Source of the DNA: Phycisphaerales bacterium | GTDB lineage: Bacteria > Planctomycetota > Phycisphaerae > Phycisphaerales > UBA1924 | Assembly (NCBI GenBank): GCA_947459215.1 | Contig: CANHCQ010000009.1 | Span: forward strand, 1 to 64,000 | DNA length: 64,000 nt | Direction: 5' to 3' | In this document: positions 43,003 through 51,307 of the stretch, one piece after another | Numbering within the stretch: the stretch's first letter is position 1 | Layout: every line of letters begins with the position of its first letter | Program-made: the position numbers and the translations under genes | The notes under the pieces: generated by a model | The model's database searches: none | Told to the model about the DNA's origin: nothing | Seen by the model: the letters and a program-made list of their open reading frames with translations, nothing else

Positions 43003-44664
43003 TTACCAGATCCAGCGCAGCTGCCCCAGGTCGGGCACCGGCACGCGGCCCCATTGCTTGCTCATCGCCGGGAAGAAGACGCAGAATGCCTTACCCACGA
43101 TGAGGTCGCGAGCCACGATGCCGTCGGCCGGGTCGATCAGCGTCTGCACCCACGGGTCGCTCTCGCCCCACAGCCGCCCGTCGAGGCTGGCGGGGCTGTT
43201 GTCGCCCATGAAGAAGAACTCATTGGCTTGCTGCACCTGTAGCGCGTTCGGGTGCGTGCCCCGCGCCGGGCCGCCGGCCTTGGGCGGCAGCATGTGCGAC
43301 ACCGGCTGATAGAACAGATCCCGCGCCAGCGACACGCGGTGCAGTTCGCACGCGCCGGGAAGATCAATGCTCACCTCCGGCGATGTGTACATGCTCGCCA
43401 CCGACAGCGGCGGCGGCAGCACCATCAGCGACAGCACCGCGCTCAATGGCTTGCCCGTCGCGAACGCTGCCCGCTGCGCGGGCGTCCAGTCGTAGCCCCC
43501 TTCGCACACCAGAGTCTCGTTGACGAGCAGTTGCAGGCCCTGATCCGCGTGACGGAAGTCGATGTTCGTGACGGCATCGCTCTTGAGCGGGACCTTGACG
43601 GTCGCGGCCGCGAGCGTGGTCCAGGAGTTGTCGCCCGCCGCTCGCATCGCGATCGTCGCGCTCCCGTCGGGCTCGACGCGGGCGCGGAACTCGTGCCCGT
43701 TCACGCGGATCGTCCCGCCAACCGCGCCAGTGGTCGCGCCCGTCGGGCGATAGCCAAACGAGACCTTCAGATCGCTGCACGGATAGACCGGGCGCGACAT
43801 GCGTCCCGCGTAGTTGAGCTGCGGCGTGTCGTTGTAATGGTTCAGGTCCGTGATCGGCCGGTTCTTGGTGTCCCACGCGAGGCTCGTCGCGCCCGCGCCC
43901 GTGTAGGTGTAGACCGGCGTGTCCTGATCCTTCCAGCCGCCCGTGCTCGCGATCCACGGCGAGGTGAACCACTTCCGACCGTCGCGTGTTGGGTTCAGGG
44001 GCGTGTACGTGCTGTCAAACAGCAACTGCCACACCGCGTTCTGCACCCGCATCGGCTTGCGGGCGATCTTCCATTCAGGGCTCTGCCAGCACTGCTCTGC
44101 GGTCTCATTGCGATCGCTCTTGAACGGCCGCGTGAACACGTCGCCGTCCACGATCGCCAGTTCCTCGTTCTCAAGACCCACCAGCCGCTTGATGTAGTAC
44201 TCCTGCGGACTCGTCGGCGTGCGGAAGACGACGATGTCCCAACGCTGGGGTGAACCGAACGGATAGAGATACTTCAACACGAAGATGCGGTCGCCGCTGC
44301 TGGCGGCCGCGTTGAAGGACGGCAGCAGGCGATTGGTGTTGGGCTCGCGAGCCTCGGTCACAGGCTGCACCGGTGTGGCGACCTGCATCCCCGAGTCAAA
44401 GAACTTGCTCGGGCTCATCGGCCACGAGTAACCCGTTTCCTTGTCGTACATCCGCACGTGCGCACCAAGAAGCGTGGGTGCCATGGAGCCCGTGGGGATC
44501 TGGAATGGCTCGAGCACCACGCCGCGGAAGATGAGCGCGATCGTGAACGCGATCAGAAGCGACATCACCGTGTCCTTCACGGACGACGCCTCCGCGGGTT
44601 TGCCGCTGGGAGCGGTGGAGTGGTTGTCAGCGTGGGACGAGATTGCGGTGGCGGCGTCGGACAT
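43003..44664 (-). CDS. lepB: Signal peptidase I with a large insert
   Basis: 553 residues, about twice the usual size. One N-terminal membrane segment (about 33-50), then the catalytic Ser S60 in FQIPTGSMAPTLLG and the catalytic Lys K159 in YYIKRLVGL. The closing family box FFMGDNSPASLDGRLWG begins at about 484. Between about 170 and 480 lies an insert of some 300 residues, beta-rich with a stretch reminiscent of a LamG/concanavalin fold. It removes signal peptides at the outer face of the inner membrane. It is 83 bases downstream of ricT on the same strand and likely shares its transcript. Confidence 0.88.
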   Translation of the reverse strand: MSDAATAISSHADNHSTAPSGKPAEASSVKDTVMSLLIAFTIALIFRGVVLEPFQIPTGSMAPTLLGAHVRMYDKETGYSWPMSPSKFFDSGMQVATPVQPVTEAREPNTNRLLPSFNAAASSGDRIFVLKYLYPFGSPQRWDIVVFRTPTSPQEYYIKRLVGLENEELAIVDGDVFTRPFKSDRNETAEQCWQSPEWKIARKPMRVQNAVWQLLFDSTYTPLNPTRDGRKWFTSPWIASTGGWKDQDTPVYTYTGAGATSLAWDTKNRPITDLNHYNDTPQLNYAGRMSRPVYPCSDLKVSFGYRPTGATTGAVGGTIRVNGHEFRARVEPDGSATIAMRAAGDNSWTTLAAATVKVPLKSDAVTNIDFRHADQGLQLLVNETLVCEGGYDWTPAQRAAFATGKPLSAVLSLMVLPPPLSVASMYTSPEVSIDLPGACELHRVSLARDLFYQPVSHMLPPKAGGPARGTHPNALQVQQANEFFFMGDNSPASLDGRLWGESDPWVQTLIDPADGIVARDLIVGKAFCVFFPAMSKQWGRVPVPDLGQLRWIW

Positions 44665-44747
44665 GGGTCATCCATTATCGACCGCCGCGGGGCGGGTCGC
44701 TGAGCGACTACGCCCCGGAATCGTGCGCCGTTCGGAATCGCCTTCGA

Positions 44748-46289
44748 TTACGGGCTGTTCGTGGGCCCACCGGAGGGGCCACTCGACGATGGCCCACCCG
44801 GCCTCGGTCCGCGTCCGCCGCCGCCCGGTCCCGGTGGCCCGCGCCGTCGCCGCCGCCGGCCACCCGGTCCGCGTCCACCCGGTCCGCCCTGCCCGCCCGG
44901 CCCGCGATCCGGTCCGCCACCAGGGCCACCCGGCCCCCTCGGCGGTCGATCGTCCATCGTCCCGTCGTCGGTGGGGATGTCGTCCAGATTGATGTCGTGC
45001 GATTCTTTCGTCGGCGGCGGATTGGCCGGTCCGCTCCGCGGCGGCCCGCCCGGCCCGCGGCTGTCTCGCCGCGGATCGCGCCGTCCGTCGCGCTGCACGT
45101 CGCGCGGCCCATCGGGTCGACGTTCCGGTCGAGGGCCTCGCCCGTCTGGTCCACGGGTGTCGGGTCCCCGACCTTCCGGCCTTCCGCCCTGTGGCTTATC
45201 GCCAGTTGGCGCACCAGTTGGCGCACCAGTCGGCGATCCGGTCGGCGGGCGTGGCGGCTGCGACGGCCGGGGCCCCCGCTGCGGGAACTCCGGCGGCGCC
45301 GGCCGCGGCGGAGCCACCGCGTTCGTCGGATCCGTCAGATCTTCCACCGCCACCGCCACCTGCTTGGGCCGGCCCATCTCATCGTTGATGTCGAGCTCGA
45401 CCAGCACCAGCTGCGTCAGGATCTGCGAATCGATCACAATGCCATCACCCTCGGGCGTGCCGACGCGCTTCTTCTTGTTGGGCAGTTTCTTCCGCAGTTC
45501 GTCGTACGTCTGATCCTCGTAGCGCAGACAGCACATCAAGCGTCCGCAGCGACCCGAGATCTTGAGCGGATCCAGCGTGGCCTTCTGGATCTTCGCCGAC
45601 TTCATCGAGATCGGCTTGAGCACCTTCAGGAAGTTCTTGCAGCAGCAGTACTGCCCGCACTTCTCGTAGTCAGCGGTGAGGCGTGCCTCATCGCGGGCAC
45701 CGACCGGGTGCAGATCGACACGCGTGTGCAGTTCTTTCGACAGCACCGGCCCCAGCTCGCGGAACTCAACGCGTTCTTCCGCGAGGAAGTGCACGATCAT
45801 CCGCTCGCCGCCCAAGAGCGGCTCAACCTCGACAATCTTGATGTGCCCGAACCCGTGCGACTCCGCCGCCGCTCGCGCCCGCAGCCGCAGCTCGTGCTTG
45901 GACTGCTCGAGTGCCGCCTGCTTGTCCAGGTCTTCCTTGCTCGCGACCCGCAGCACCTTGCCCTCGGTGAAGAACGGATAATCGCGCCCGCCGGAGTTCT
46001 CGATGTACTGGAGCATCTCCTTGCGGCTGACGCTCTTGGAGCAACCCGAGTTGCTGCACGTGCTCGTGAGCATCTCGCCCAGCTCGGTGCCGCGTTGCGT
46101 GCGCACCACGAGCTTGCTGCCGCAACCAGGCTTGACGTTGCCGTCGTAGGGGAACTCACCGACGAGCTTCATCGCACCGAAGCGCACGACGATGGACTTG
46201 GGCGCGGCGAGCCGCGCATAAGCCTCTCGGTCGGCTTGATCCTTGAGGTGCGCATCAGCTTCGAATTGGGGCAACGGAACAATCGGCAT
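44748..46289 (-). CDS. ricT: RicT (PSP1-domain) protein with Arg/Gly/Pro tail
   Basis: 513 residues; typical RicT is about 270. The PSP1 region (about 35-315) has VRFGAMKLVGEF and GTELGEM and a cysteine set fit for an Fe-S cluster: C211-GQY-C215-CC and C248-GRLM-C253-C. Extra cysteines at 56, 78 and 83 occur before it. From about 325 to the end the chain is Pro/Gly/Arg-rich with RGP, DGRGP and a GRRRRRRG block, a low-complexity region of the RNA-binding RGG sort. In Bacillus RicT works with YlbF and YmcA in RNA processing with RNase Y. It precedes lepB. Confidence 0.82.
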   Translation of the reverse strand: MPIVPLPQFEADAHLKDQADREAYARLAAPKSIVVRFGAMKLVGEFPYDGNVKPGCGSKLVVRTQRGTELGEMLTSTCSNSGCSKSVSRKEMLQYIENSGGRDYPFFTEGKVLRVASKEDLDKQAALEQSKHELRLRARAAAESHGFGHIKIVEVEPLLGGERMIVHFLAEERVEFRELGPVLSKELHTRVDLHPVGARDEARLTADYEKCGQYCCCKNFLKVLKPISMKSAKIQKATLDPLKISGRCGRLMCCLRYEDQTYDELRKKLPNKKKRVGTPEGDGIVIDSQILTQLVLVELDINDEMGRPKQVAVAVEDLTDPTNAVAPPRPAPPEFPQRGPRPSQPPRPPTGSPTGAPTGAPTGDKPQGGRPEGRGPDTRGPDGRGPRPERRPDGPRDVQRDGRRDPRRDSRGPGGPPRSGPANPPPTKESHDINLDDIPTDDGTMDDRPPRGPGGPGGGPDRGPGGQGGPGGRGPGGRRRRRRGPPGPGGGGRGPRPGGPSSSGPSGGPTNSP

Positions 46290-46298
46290 CGTGCAAGT

Positions 46299-46691
46299 CT
46301 ACTGCTGGCCAAAGCGAGCGCGGCCCTCCACGAACACCGATTGCAGCCGAATCCTCTGAACCGGGGTCAAGAGCCCCTGGCTGTCGGTCCGGTAGACCGT
46401 GAGTTCCTCCGCTCGGGCATCTTGCACCAAGACGTTGGCCTCGCCGGAAGTGTTCGTCGAGAGGATCGAGTACCCATTGCCCGCGGCCACCATTTGGGCA
46501 GTTTGGGCGTTGGCGATCGAGCTCAGCGGCATCCCCGAGAGATTCGGGACGCCCGAAAAGAGCGACGCGGCCTGCACCAACGCGGACGCGGCAAGGATGC
46601 CAGCCGTCAGGCACAACGCTGCCTCGAGCGTCACGCGACGGTCCAATCCGCTGGGCCTCACGCCTGCGGCTCTGAGGGACTTGGTTTGCAT
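46299..46691 (-). CDS. Small exported protein, coupled to upstream gene
   Basis: 130 residues from ATG 46691, which shares one base with the stop of the upstream gene (TGATG), so translation is probably coupled. GGGAG lies five bases upstream. A hydrophobic segment at about 22-42 (LEAALCLTAGILAASALVQAA) acts as signal or anchor; the remainder is a short beta-rich region ending in VQRIRLQSVFVEGRARFG. No family is recognised. It ends nine bases before ricT. Confidence 0.6.
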   Translation of the reverse strand: MQTKSLRAAGVRPSGLDRRVTLEAALCLTAGILAASALVQAASLFSGVPNLSGMPLSSIANAQTAQMVAAGNGYSILSTNTSGEANVLVQDARAEELTVYRTDSQGLLTPVQRIRLQSVFVEGRARFGQQ

Positions 46692-46999
46692 CACCGCTCC
46701 CCGTTCTGGTTGCGGTCGCCACCGAGGTTGCGATAGCCGCTGACGACGTAGGCACGCCGCCCCTGATCCCATTTCAGCGTGATCAACTCCTGATTCGACA
46801 CGTCAAGTATTTGTACTAGGCTTGCGTTCGATCCCGGTACGGTACTTCCGATCGTCAGATACTCACCGCGACCACGTCCGAGTGCTGGGGTGTTTGCCTC
46901 AGGCTGCGCGTGCACCGGGTTGGCGAACCAAAGTGCCGCGACGCCGCCAGCGAGGGCGAGATTGAGGGCGATTAGGTTCCGTAAGCGTCGCTTGAGCAT
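46691..46999 (-). CDS. Small exported protein, function unknown
   Basis: 102 residues. A Lys/Arg-rich start (MLKRRLRNLIALN) and a hydrophobic stretch ending near VHAQPE form a signal peptide or membrane anchor. The remaining 70 residues contain a short strand pattern (EYLTIGSTVPGSNASLVQIL, ELITLKWDQGRRAYVVSGYR). It is the first gene of a probable operon with the next small exported gene, ricT and lepB. No homologous family is recognised. Confidence 0.6.
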   Translation of the reverse strand: MLKRRLRNLIALNLALAGGVAALWFANPVHAQPEANTPALGRGRGEYLTIGSTVPGSNASLVQILDVSNQELITLKWDQGRRAYVVSGYRNLGGDRNQNGER

Positions 47000-47093
47000 G
47001 GTATTAGCAACTCCAAAGGCCCCGTACGAGAGCCGTCAGACGGATCTCTCGGGCGCACCGGGGTTGCCACGCAACCGTCCGGGTCGGACGCGC

Positions 47094-47339
47094 TTAGTCC
47101 ATGTGGCCGCGCTTGGCGGGGATCAGGCAGGCACCGATCACGAGGGCGAGCAGGCCGAGCCCGAAGATGATCATCATGACCATATGGCCGCCGCCGAGGT
47201 CTTCGGGCTTGGTGGGGACGGGCGGCCGGGGCTTCTCGGCATCGGCGGTAGCGACCTGGGCGATCACCGGCAAAGCGGCGAGCACCAGCGGCGCGACGAA
47301 GGCCAGCGGGCGGAGCATGCGGTCGGTGCGGGTGAGCAT
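47094..47339 (-). CDS. Small membrane protein, function unknown
   Basis: 81 residues from ATG 47339. A signal-like stretch (LAFVAPLVLAALPVIAQVA, about 11-29) and a second helix (MVMMIIFGLGLLALVIGACLI, about 54-74) with a short Pro-rich linker between them. The chain ends KRGHMD. It lies 95 bases upstream of the small exported gene at 46999 on the same strand. Confidence 0.5.
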   Translation of the reverse strand: MLTRTDRMLRPLAFVAPLVLAALPVIAQVATADAEKPRPPVPTKPEDLGGGHMVMMIIFGLGLLALVIGACLIPAKRGHMD

Positions 47340-47632
47340 GTCGGTACTGTACCGCGCCGGCCGCACTTCGGTTCTGAGGATGTCCCGGCTTGGTGCCGAC
47401 TGGTCGCGGCAACCCGAGGCGTCGATCGCACGTAAAGGAAAGAACCGCCCGGCGCGGGAATGGCAGCGCCGGTTCGCCACGGACGGGCGCGGAGTTGTGT
47501 ACCATCGTCTCCCCGGGAGCTGACAAAGCGCACAGGCGCGTGCGGCTTGTCTGCTTTCGGGTTCTTGACGGTGGCTTGGCGGGTACGGCAAGGTGCCGTT
47601 CGAGGGTGGGGTCGCCGAAGGGAAGCCGCTGA

Positions 47633-47692
47633 GGGGAGTGGCGGTGGGGGGACTGGCGGTGGGGGACAGGTGGTGGGGTTCGGGGCCAGGGG
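47633..47692 (+). promoter_or_regulatory. G-rich leader with potential G-quadruplex, upstream of pilM-N
   Basis: Six G-runs of four to six occur within 60 bases on the plus strand: 47633-36, 47646-51, 47661-65, 47675-78, 47682-85 and 47689-92. The first four are spaced by a near-repeated 9-10 base linker (AGTGGCGGT, ACTGGCGGT, ACAGGTGGT). If transcribed, this would be in the mRNA leader of pilM-N, 80 bases before its ATG. The rest of the 435-base divergent gap 47340-47774 shows no gene. Confidence 0.4.
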
Positions 47693-47774
47693 CCGACGCC
47701 GCGAGGCGTGGGTTGATTTGCACGCCGGACGACGCGTCCGCCCATTTCGGGCGCGACACTAGCAAGGATTCCGC

Positions 47775-49763
47775 ATGCCGAGTTCGACTATCTGCTGGGG
47801 CATCGAGATCGGGGCCGCGGCCATCAAGGCCGTCAAGCTCGAGAACGCCGGCGATCGCGTCAATGTCTTGGACATGGCGATCATCGATCACCCCAAGACG
47901 CTCTCGACGCCGGGTGTCGATCCCGCCGACGTTCTGCGCGTCTCGCTGGGCACGCTGGTGAGCCAGTACGACCTGAGCAACGCGCAGATCGCGGTGAGTG
48001 TGCCGGGCCATTCGAGTTTCGCGCGCTTCGCCAAACTGCCGCCGGTCGAGCCCAAGAAGGTTCCCGACATTGTGAAGTTCGAGGCGATGCAGCAGATCCC
48101 CTTCCCGCTCGAGCAGGTGGAGTGGGACTACCAGACATTCCTGAGCCCCGATTCGCCCGAGATCGAAGTGGGCATCTTCGCCATTACGCGCGAACGCATC
48201 ATGGAGCGGCTCACGATGCTCCAGGACGTGGGACTCACGCCGGGATTTGTGACCCTCGGACCGATCTCGGTCTTCAACGCGTTGGCGTACGACCTTGAGT
48301 TCGACGAGAAGACGCCGGGCACGATCATCGTCGACATCGGTACGACGTCGACGGATCTGGTCATTTCCGAAGCCGGTCGCATGTGGGTGCGCACGTTCCC
48401 CCTGGGCGGGCATCAGTTCACCGACTCGCTCGTCTCCGCGTTCCAGATCGGCTATCCCAAGGCCGAGAAGCTGAAGCAGGACGCCGAAGATTCCAAGCAC
48501 GCCCGTCAGGTCTTCCAGGCGATGCGTCCGGTCTTCACCGACTTGGGTCAGGACATTCAGCGCTCGATCGGTTACTACCAGTCGCTGCACAAGGACGCGA
48601 ATCTGCAGCGCGTTATTCTCATCGGCGCCACGTCGAATCTCCCCGGCCTGCGCAAGTATCTCAAGCAGCAGCTCGGCATCGAGGTGTACCGCGTCGAAGA
48701 GTTCAAGAAGGCCAACCTCAACACGCTCGACGCCGGTCAAGAGGGCGGCGAGCGGGCCGGCAAGTTCAAGGCCCGCTGCCTCGAGCTCACCACCGCGTAC
48801 GGATTGGCGATCCAGGGCCTCGGTGCCGGCACGATCAATGCCAATCTGATGCCCGTCAACATCATCCGCGAGGCGATGTGGAAGGGGAAGGTCAAGTGGT
48901 TCGGTGCGGCGGCGGGCATCGCTGCTGTTGCCGGCGCCGCCATGTTCGTGCGTCCGTTCCTCGATCAGGCCGCGGTGCAGCGTGCGTCGGCGTCGCCCGA
49001 CCTGCCGCAGATCCGCGCCGTCGTGAGCGAGGGCAATCGGTTGAAGCAGGAAGCCGAAGCCGCCGGAGTTGTCGGCGGGGCGGCGCCCGATGAGCGTCCG
49101 ACCAAGTTGATCAGCCTTGTCACCGAACGCGACTTCTACGCCCACATCGTCAACGACATCGGCTTGATGCTCGAGGACGCGCAGCAACAGGCGGGCGGCT
49201 GGGCGAAATCGGTCGGCTCCGCGAGCACCGCGACCGAGGGATTCCGCCTCGAGAAAATGCGGACGATGTTCTATCCCGCCGGTGCGGCGGGCGCGGACCC
49301 GTCTCAGCAGCAGCAGCCGACGGGCGCCGAAGCAGCTCCGACCCGCCCCCTTGGTCCGGCCGACCGGGCACAAGTTGTCGTGGAGATGCAGGTCTCGACC
49401 CATCAGCCCGAGCCGCAGAAGTTCATTCTCGCGACGCTCGACAAATGGCTCCGCGGACATCCGACGCGTCCCAACGTGCCGTACGAGATCCACGTCGCTC
49501 CGACGCCGTGGCGTCAGGACGCGAACACCGGAGGGACGACGACGCCGTCTCAGACCGCGCCGAGTCCTGGCACCGGCGGCCCCGGTGGTCCCGGCGGCCC
49601 GGGCGGCGGAGCCATCGGCACCGGCGGCGGCAGCCTTGAAACGATCGCCCCGCTCTCGGCCCTTCGCGGCTCGACGAACGAGGGGCAACCCACGCTGTTC
49701 ACCATCACATTCACCGCTTCCAAGCTGCCCAAGCAGCAAGCCAAGCCGGAGGGCGCTCAGTGA
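47775..49763 (+). CDS. pilM: PilM-PilN fusion, pilus/secretion platform protein
   Basis: 662 residues with AAGGA before ATG 47775. Residues 1-350 are PilM, an actin-like ATPase: ICWGIEIGAAAIKAVKLE at the start, GTIIVDIGTTSTDLVI as the phosphate-2 loop and ILIGATSNLPGLRKYL as the adenosine loop. From about 352 the sequence turns into a PilN-like start (INANLMPVNIIREAMWKGKVK) and one membrane helix (AAAGIAAVAGAAMFV), then a periplasmic part with a Gly/Pro-rich spacer. In other bacteria PilM and PilN are separate and bind through PilN's cytoplasmic INLLP motif. The next gene overlaps by four bases. Confidence 0.78.
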   Translation: MPSSTICWGIEIGAAAIKAVKLENAGDRVNVLDMAIIDHPKTLSTPGVDPADVLRVSLGTLVSQYDLSNAQIAVSVPGHSSFARFAKLPPVEPKKVPDIVKFEAMQQIPFPLEQVEWDYQTFLSPDSPEIEVGIFAITRERIMERLTMLQDVGLTPGFVTLGPISVFNALAYDLEFDEKTPGTIIVDIGTTSTDLVISEAGRMWVRTFPLGGHQFTDSLVSAFQIGYPKAEKLKQDAEDSKHARQVFQAMRPVFTDLGQDIQRSIGYYQSLHKDANLQRVILIGATSNLPGLRKYLKQQLGIEVYRVEEFKKANLNTLDAGQEGGERAGKFKARCLELTTAYGLAIQGLGAGTINANLMPVNIIREAMWKGKVKWFGAAAGIAAVAGAAMFVRPFLDQAAVQRASASPDLPQIRAVVSEGNRLKQEAEAAGVVGGAAPDERPTKLISLVTERDFYAHIVNDIGLMLEDAQQQAGGWAKSVGSASTATEGFRLEKMRTMFYPAGAAGADPSQQQQPTGAEAAPTRPLGPADRAQVVVEMQVSTHQPEPQKFILATLDKWLRGHPTRPNVPYEIHVAPTPWRQDANTGGTTTPSQTAPSPGTGGPGGPGGPGGGAIGTGGGSLETIAPLSALRGSTNEGQPTLFTITFTASKLPKQQAKPEGAQ

Positions 49764-51190
49764 AGTTCGATTTCAAGCAACTCCTTCAGGGCGTCAAAAA
49801 GAACTGGGCCATCCCGACCCTGAGCATTGTCACCGTCGGCATTCTCGGCGCGACCTGGTGGTTCAGCAGCAGCTGGAACAGCCAGATCAAGTCCGAGTCG
49901 GAAAAGGCCGCCAATGACCTTCTGAGTCAGGTGAACAACCTGAAGGTCACGTACGCGCTGCCGACGATCGGCACGGGTCAGGCCGTTGAGCAGAAATCCG
50001 AGCCCAACTCGGTGCTCACCCAAAAGTACGCCGAGCGGAAGAAAGCACTGCTCTCCAGCGGCGAAGCGGTGGTGAAGGCCGCGGAGGCGTTCAACGTCGC
50101 CGGCAAGACTCCCCTGGTCGAAGGGCTGTTCCCCGAGCCCAAGGCCAACGAGCAGCTCAGCAAGCCGCTGGACTTTGTCGCGCGTCTCGTCGGCAGCGCC
50201 GAGCGCGGCCAGCCGTCCGCGTATGTCCAGTTGCTGAACGACATCGGCGCTGGCAATCCGGTCAGCGCGTCAGCGCTCGAGGCGCAGCTGAAGGACATCG
50301 AGAAGCGTGAGATCGAGAAGATCCGCGGCTCGTCACCCACCCGTGAGCTCACCGCGACGGAAAAGGAATCGTTGCAGAAGACGCTCATCGAGTCGCGCAA
50401 GGGCGAGTACGTCCGAAAGGCCGGCGAGGTCCGCGTCTACGCCGACATGAGCGCATTCCCGGGCGGTTCGACCGCTCCCGCGGCGGGCCCCGGCGGGTTC
50501 GGTGCCGGCACCGCCACGACCATGGGCGGCATCCTGCTCTCTGCACCATCGACGCCCTTGAGCGTGAATCAGGCGTTCGTCTATCAATCTGATCTCTGGT
50601 TCCTCAAGGACCTGTTCGCGATCATCCGCAATGCGAACGCCGGTCCCGGCGGTCGGACGCTTCCGGTGCGAGACGCTGTCGTCAAGCGCATCGATAAGAT
50701 CGAGTTGCTGCCGTGGCGCGTGCAGACCGCCGCTGTGTCGGCCGCCGCCGCCGCTCCTGGCGGAGCACCCGTCGATCCCAATGCCGCCGTCGCGACCCCC
50801 GCCGCCGAGTCCATCACCGGCTTCAGCGACACTGCGGAGGCGAACACCTACGACATTCGTCGTGCCAAGCTGACGCTGGTGGTTTCGAGCGCCAAGCTGC
50901 CGCAGTTCTTCGATGCCGTTGCTCGTACCAACTTCATGACCGTCACCGGTATTGCGATGGAAAAGGTCGACAGCTGGGCCGACCTTGCCAACGGCTATTA
51001 CTACGGCGACGAGAATGTCGTCCGCGTCCTTGTTGACATCGAGACGATCTGGCTCCGCAGCTGGACGGAGCAGTACTTCCCCAGGGCCCTGCGCGCAGCG
51101 CTGGGGCTTCCCGATCTGCCGGATCCCAACGCCAAACCCGCCGAGGGCCAGCCGGCCGAGGGCCAGACCCCGCCCCCCGGTGGCGGTTGA
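49760..51190 (+). CDS. PilO/Amuc_1100-like membrane-anchored periplasmic protein
   Basis: 476 residues from GTG 49760, overlapping the stop of pilM-N (GTGA). One membrane helix (IPTLSIVTVGILGATWWFSSS, about 18-38), a coiled-coil stretch, a helical region to about 230, a Gly-rich linker, then an alpha/beta periplasmic domain (about 255-450) with YDIRRAKLTLVVSSAKLPQFFDAV resembling the PilO ferredoxin-like fold. The order is like PilO and like Amuc_1100 of Akkermansia, a pilus-operon protein. The match is architectural, not residue-level, so the name is provisional. Confidence 0.55.
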   Translation: MKFDFKQLLQGVKKNWAIPTLSIVTVGILGATWWFSSSWNSQIKSESEKAANDLLSQVNNLKVTYALPTIGTGQAVEQKSEPNSVLTQKYAERKKALLSSGEAVVKAAEAFNVAGKTPLVEGLFPEPKANEQLSKPLDFVARLVGSAERGQPSAYVQLLNDIGAGNPVSASALEAQLKDIEKREIEKIRGSSPTRELTATEKESLQKTLIESRKGEYVRKAGEVRVYADMSAFPGGSTAPAAGPGGFGAGTATTMGGILLSAPSTPLSVNQAFVYQSDLWFLKDLFAIIRNANAGPGGRTLPVRDAVVKRIDKIELLPWRVQTAAVSAAAAAPGGAPVDPNAAVATPAAESITGFSDTAEANTYDIRRAKLTLVVSSAKLPQFFDAVARTNFMTVTGIAMEKVDSWADLANGYYYGDENVVRVLVDIETIWLRSWTEQYFPRALRAALGLPDLPDPNAKPAEGQPAEGQTPPPGGG

Positions 51191-51307
51191 GCGCTTCGTA
51201 AACGGTCACGTCCGCCATCTCACTTTCACCAACGACATCTTGGGGACCGAGTTCCTTGATTCGACTCTGATCCACTCGGCCCTCGATTCTCGACACTTGG
51301 AGTTCGC

